From: an uncultured Oscillospiraceae bacterium
GTDB taxonomy: Bacteria > Bacillota_A > Clostridia > Oscillospirales > Oscillospiraceae
Assembly (NCBI GenBank): GCA_944385265.1
Contig: CALWWO010000155.1
Span: forward strand, 1-15,816
DNA: 15,816 bases
Reading direction: 5' to 3'
Part shown: piece after piece, positions 15,486 through 15,816 of the stretch
Layout of the letters: the number at the start of each line of letters is the position of its first letter
Position numbering within the stretch: the first letter of the stretch is position 1
Notes under the pieces: generated by a model
Told to the model about the DNA's origin: nothing
The model's input: only the letters and a program-made list of their open reading frames with translations
Databases searched by the model: none
Made by a program: the position numbers and the translations under genes

Positions 15486-15514
15486 GTGACAAATGTTCGT
15501 ATTTATTATATAAT
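15486..15514 (+). promoter_or_regulatory. Strong promoter for the NuoF-like gene
   Basis: GTGACA at 15486-15491 (5 of 6 consensus) and a perfect TATAAT at 15509-15514 are 17 bases apart. The predicted start near 15521 gives a leader of about 50 bases ending in a strong GGGAGG ribosome site. Confidence 0.75.
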
Positions 15515-15571
15515 TGAGTTGTTGATTTGTTGGCGGTTTGCGCTATTTTTTTACAGGGAGGAATACTTGAC

Positions 15572-15816
15572 TTGAGCAGGCTTATTATTACGAAACCGGA
15601 TAAACTCCAAAAAGTGACCGGTGAACTTTATGTGGATTTAGGAAGAAGAATTGCCGTCGCGCCGACCAGCAACTGCGCCGTGGAGCTTACGGCTGCTTTT
15701 TTAAATCTCTGCCTTTCACAAAGCTGCGGCAAATGTGTTCCGTGCCGCATAGGGCTTAAGCAAATGTCCAATATCATTGAAAAAATACTGAGTGGAGACG
15801 GCACTGAAGCAGATCT
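15572..15816 (+). CDS. NuoF-like NADH_4Fe-4S domain protein (partial, C-terminus off the right edge)
   Basis: An open frame from TTG at 15572-15574, after GGGAGG with 10 bases of spacing, to the window end (81 codons). The visible protein holds SCGKCVPCRIGLKQM at about 51-65, matching the iron-sulfur region of NuoF/HoxF/HydB flavoprotein subunits (C52, C55, C58; the fourth cysteine would be further on). In NuoF this motif sits near residue 350 after the flavin and NADH domain; here only about 50 residues precede it. The gene may therefore be a stand-alone or fusion electron-transfer protein, for example linked to an FeFe hydrogenase or other redox module. The other TTG at 15567 leads straight to a stop. 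Confidence 0.82.
   Translation, partial: MSRLIITKPDKLQKVTGELYVDLGRRIAVAPTSNCAVELTAAFLNLCLSQSCGKCVPCRIGLKQMSNIIEKILSGDGTEAD

Larger units (their letters stand above)
15176..15571. other. Intergenic region between amidase and NuoF-like genes
   Basis: A 396-base, AT-rich stretch with no convincing gene. It holds the amidase terminator, the two palindromic motifs and the downstream promoter; between these only short A/T runs are visible. Confidence 0.7.

Overview
The window looks like a chromosomal piece from a low-to-mid-GC Gram-positive anaerobe, probably of class Clostridia. The evidence is AGGAGG-type ribosome binding sites, several TTG starts, a BceRSA-like peptide-resistance module, an archaeal/fungal-type aspartate-semialdehyde dehydrogenase in a dap operon, an Fe-S aldo/keto reductase, and a NuoF-like redox gene at the right edge. 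Genus-level placement is not possible from this sequence. No tRNA, rRNA, CRISPR array, transposase or phage gene was seen.

Left part (1-3354, minus strand): queA (tRNA queuosine synthesis) is followed by an OmpR-type response regulator, a short intramembrane-sensing histidine kinase and the N-terminal half of an ABC ATPase, which runs off the left edge. The last three have the organisation of a Bce-type antimicrobial-peptide sensing and detoxification module; the permease would lie outside the window. The gap before the ATPase gene holds an inverted repeat, a large hairpin and an extended -10, suggesting a regulated promoter.

Centre (3362-9026): asd-dapA-dapB (plus strand) performs three consecutive steps toward diaminopimelate and lysine. 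It has a near-consensus promoter that faces the queA promoter and ends at a bidirectional terminator. The opposing operon (minus strand) encodes an Fe-S aldo/keto reductase, a small P-loop protein, an unknown 104-residue protein and a PAP2 membrane phosphatase.

Right part (9030-15247): this is an envelope locus. A minus-strand operon encodes a secreted, membrane-anchored PIG-L-like deacetylase, a GT2-GtrA membrane glycosyltransferase, a membrane-anchored NAGPA-type phosphodiester glycosidase and an unknown membrane-anchored extracytoplasmic protein. A divergent gene encodes a membrane-anchored N-acetylmuramoyl-L-alanine amidase. Together they could make, deacetylate and edit a cell-surface glycan; this is the best candidate here for an undescribed system. 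The glycosyltransferase has no normal start codon for its conserved first strand, which points to a lost start, a non-standard start, or a frameshift that joins it to the deacetylase.

Right edge (15248-15816): an AT-rich intergenic region carries two copies of the same palindromic motif 107 bp apart, then a strong promoter and the start of a NuoF-like iron-sulfur protein that lacks the usual flavin domain.
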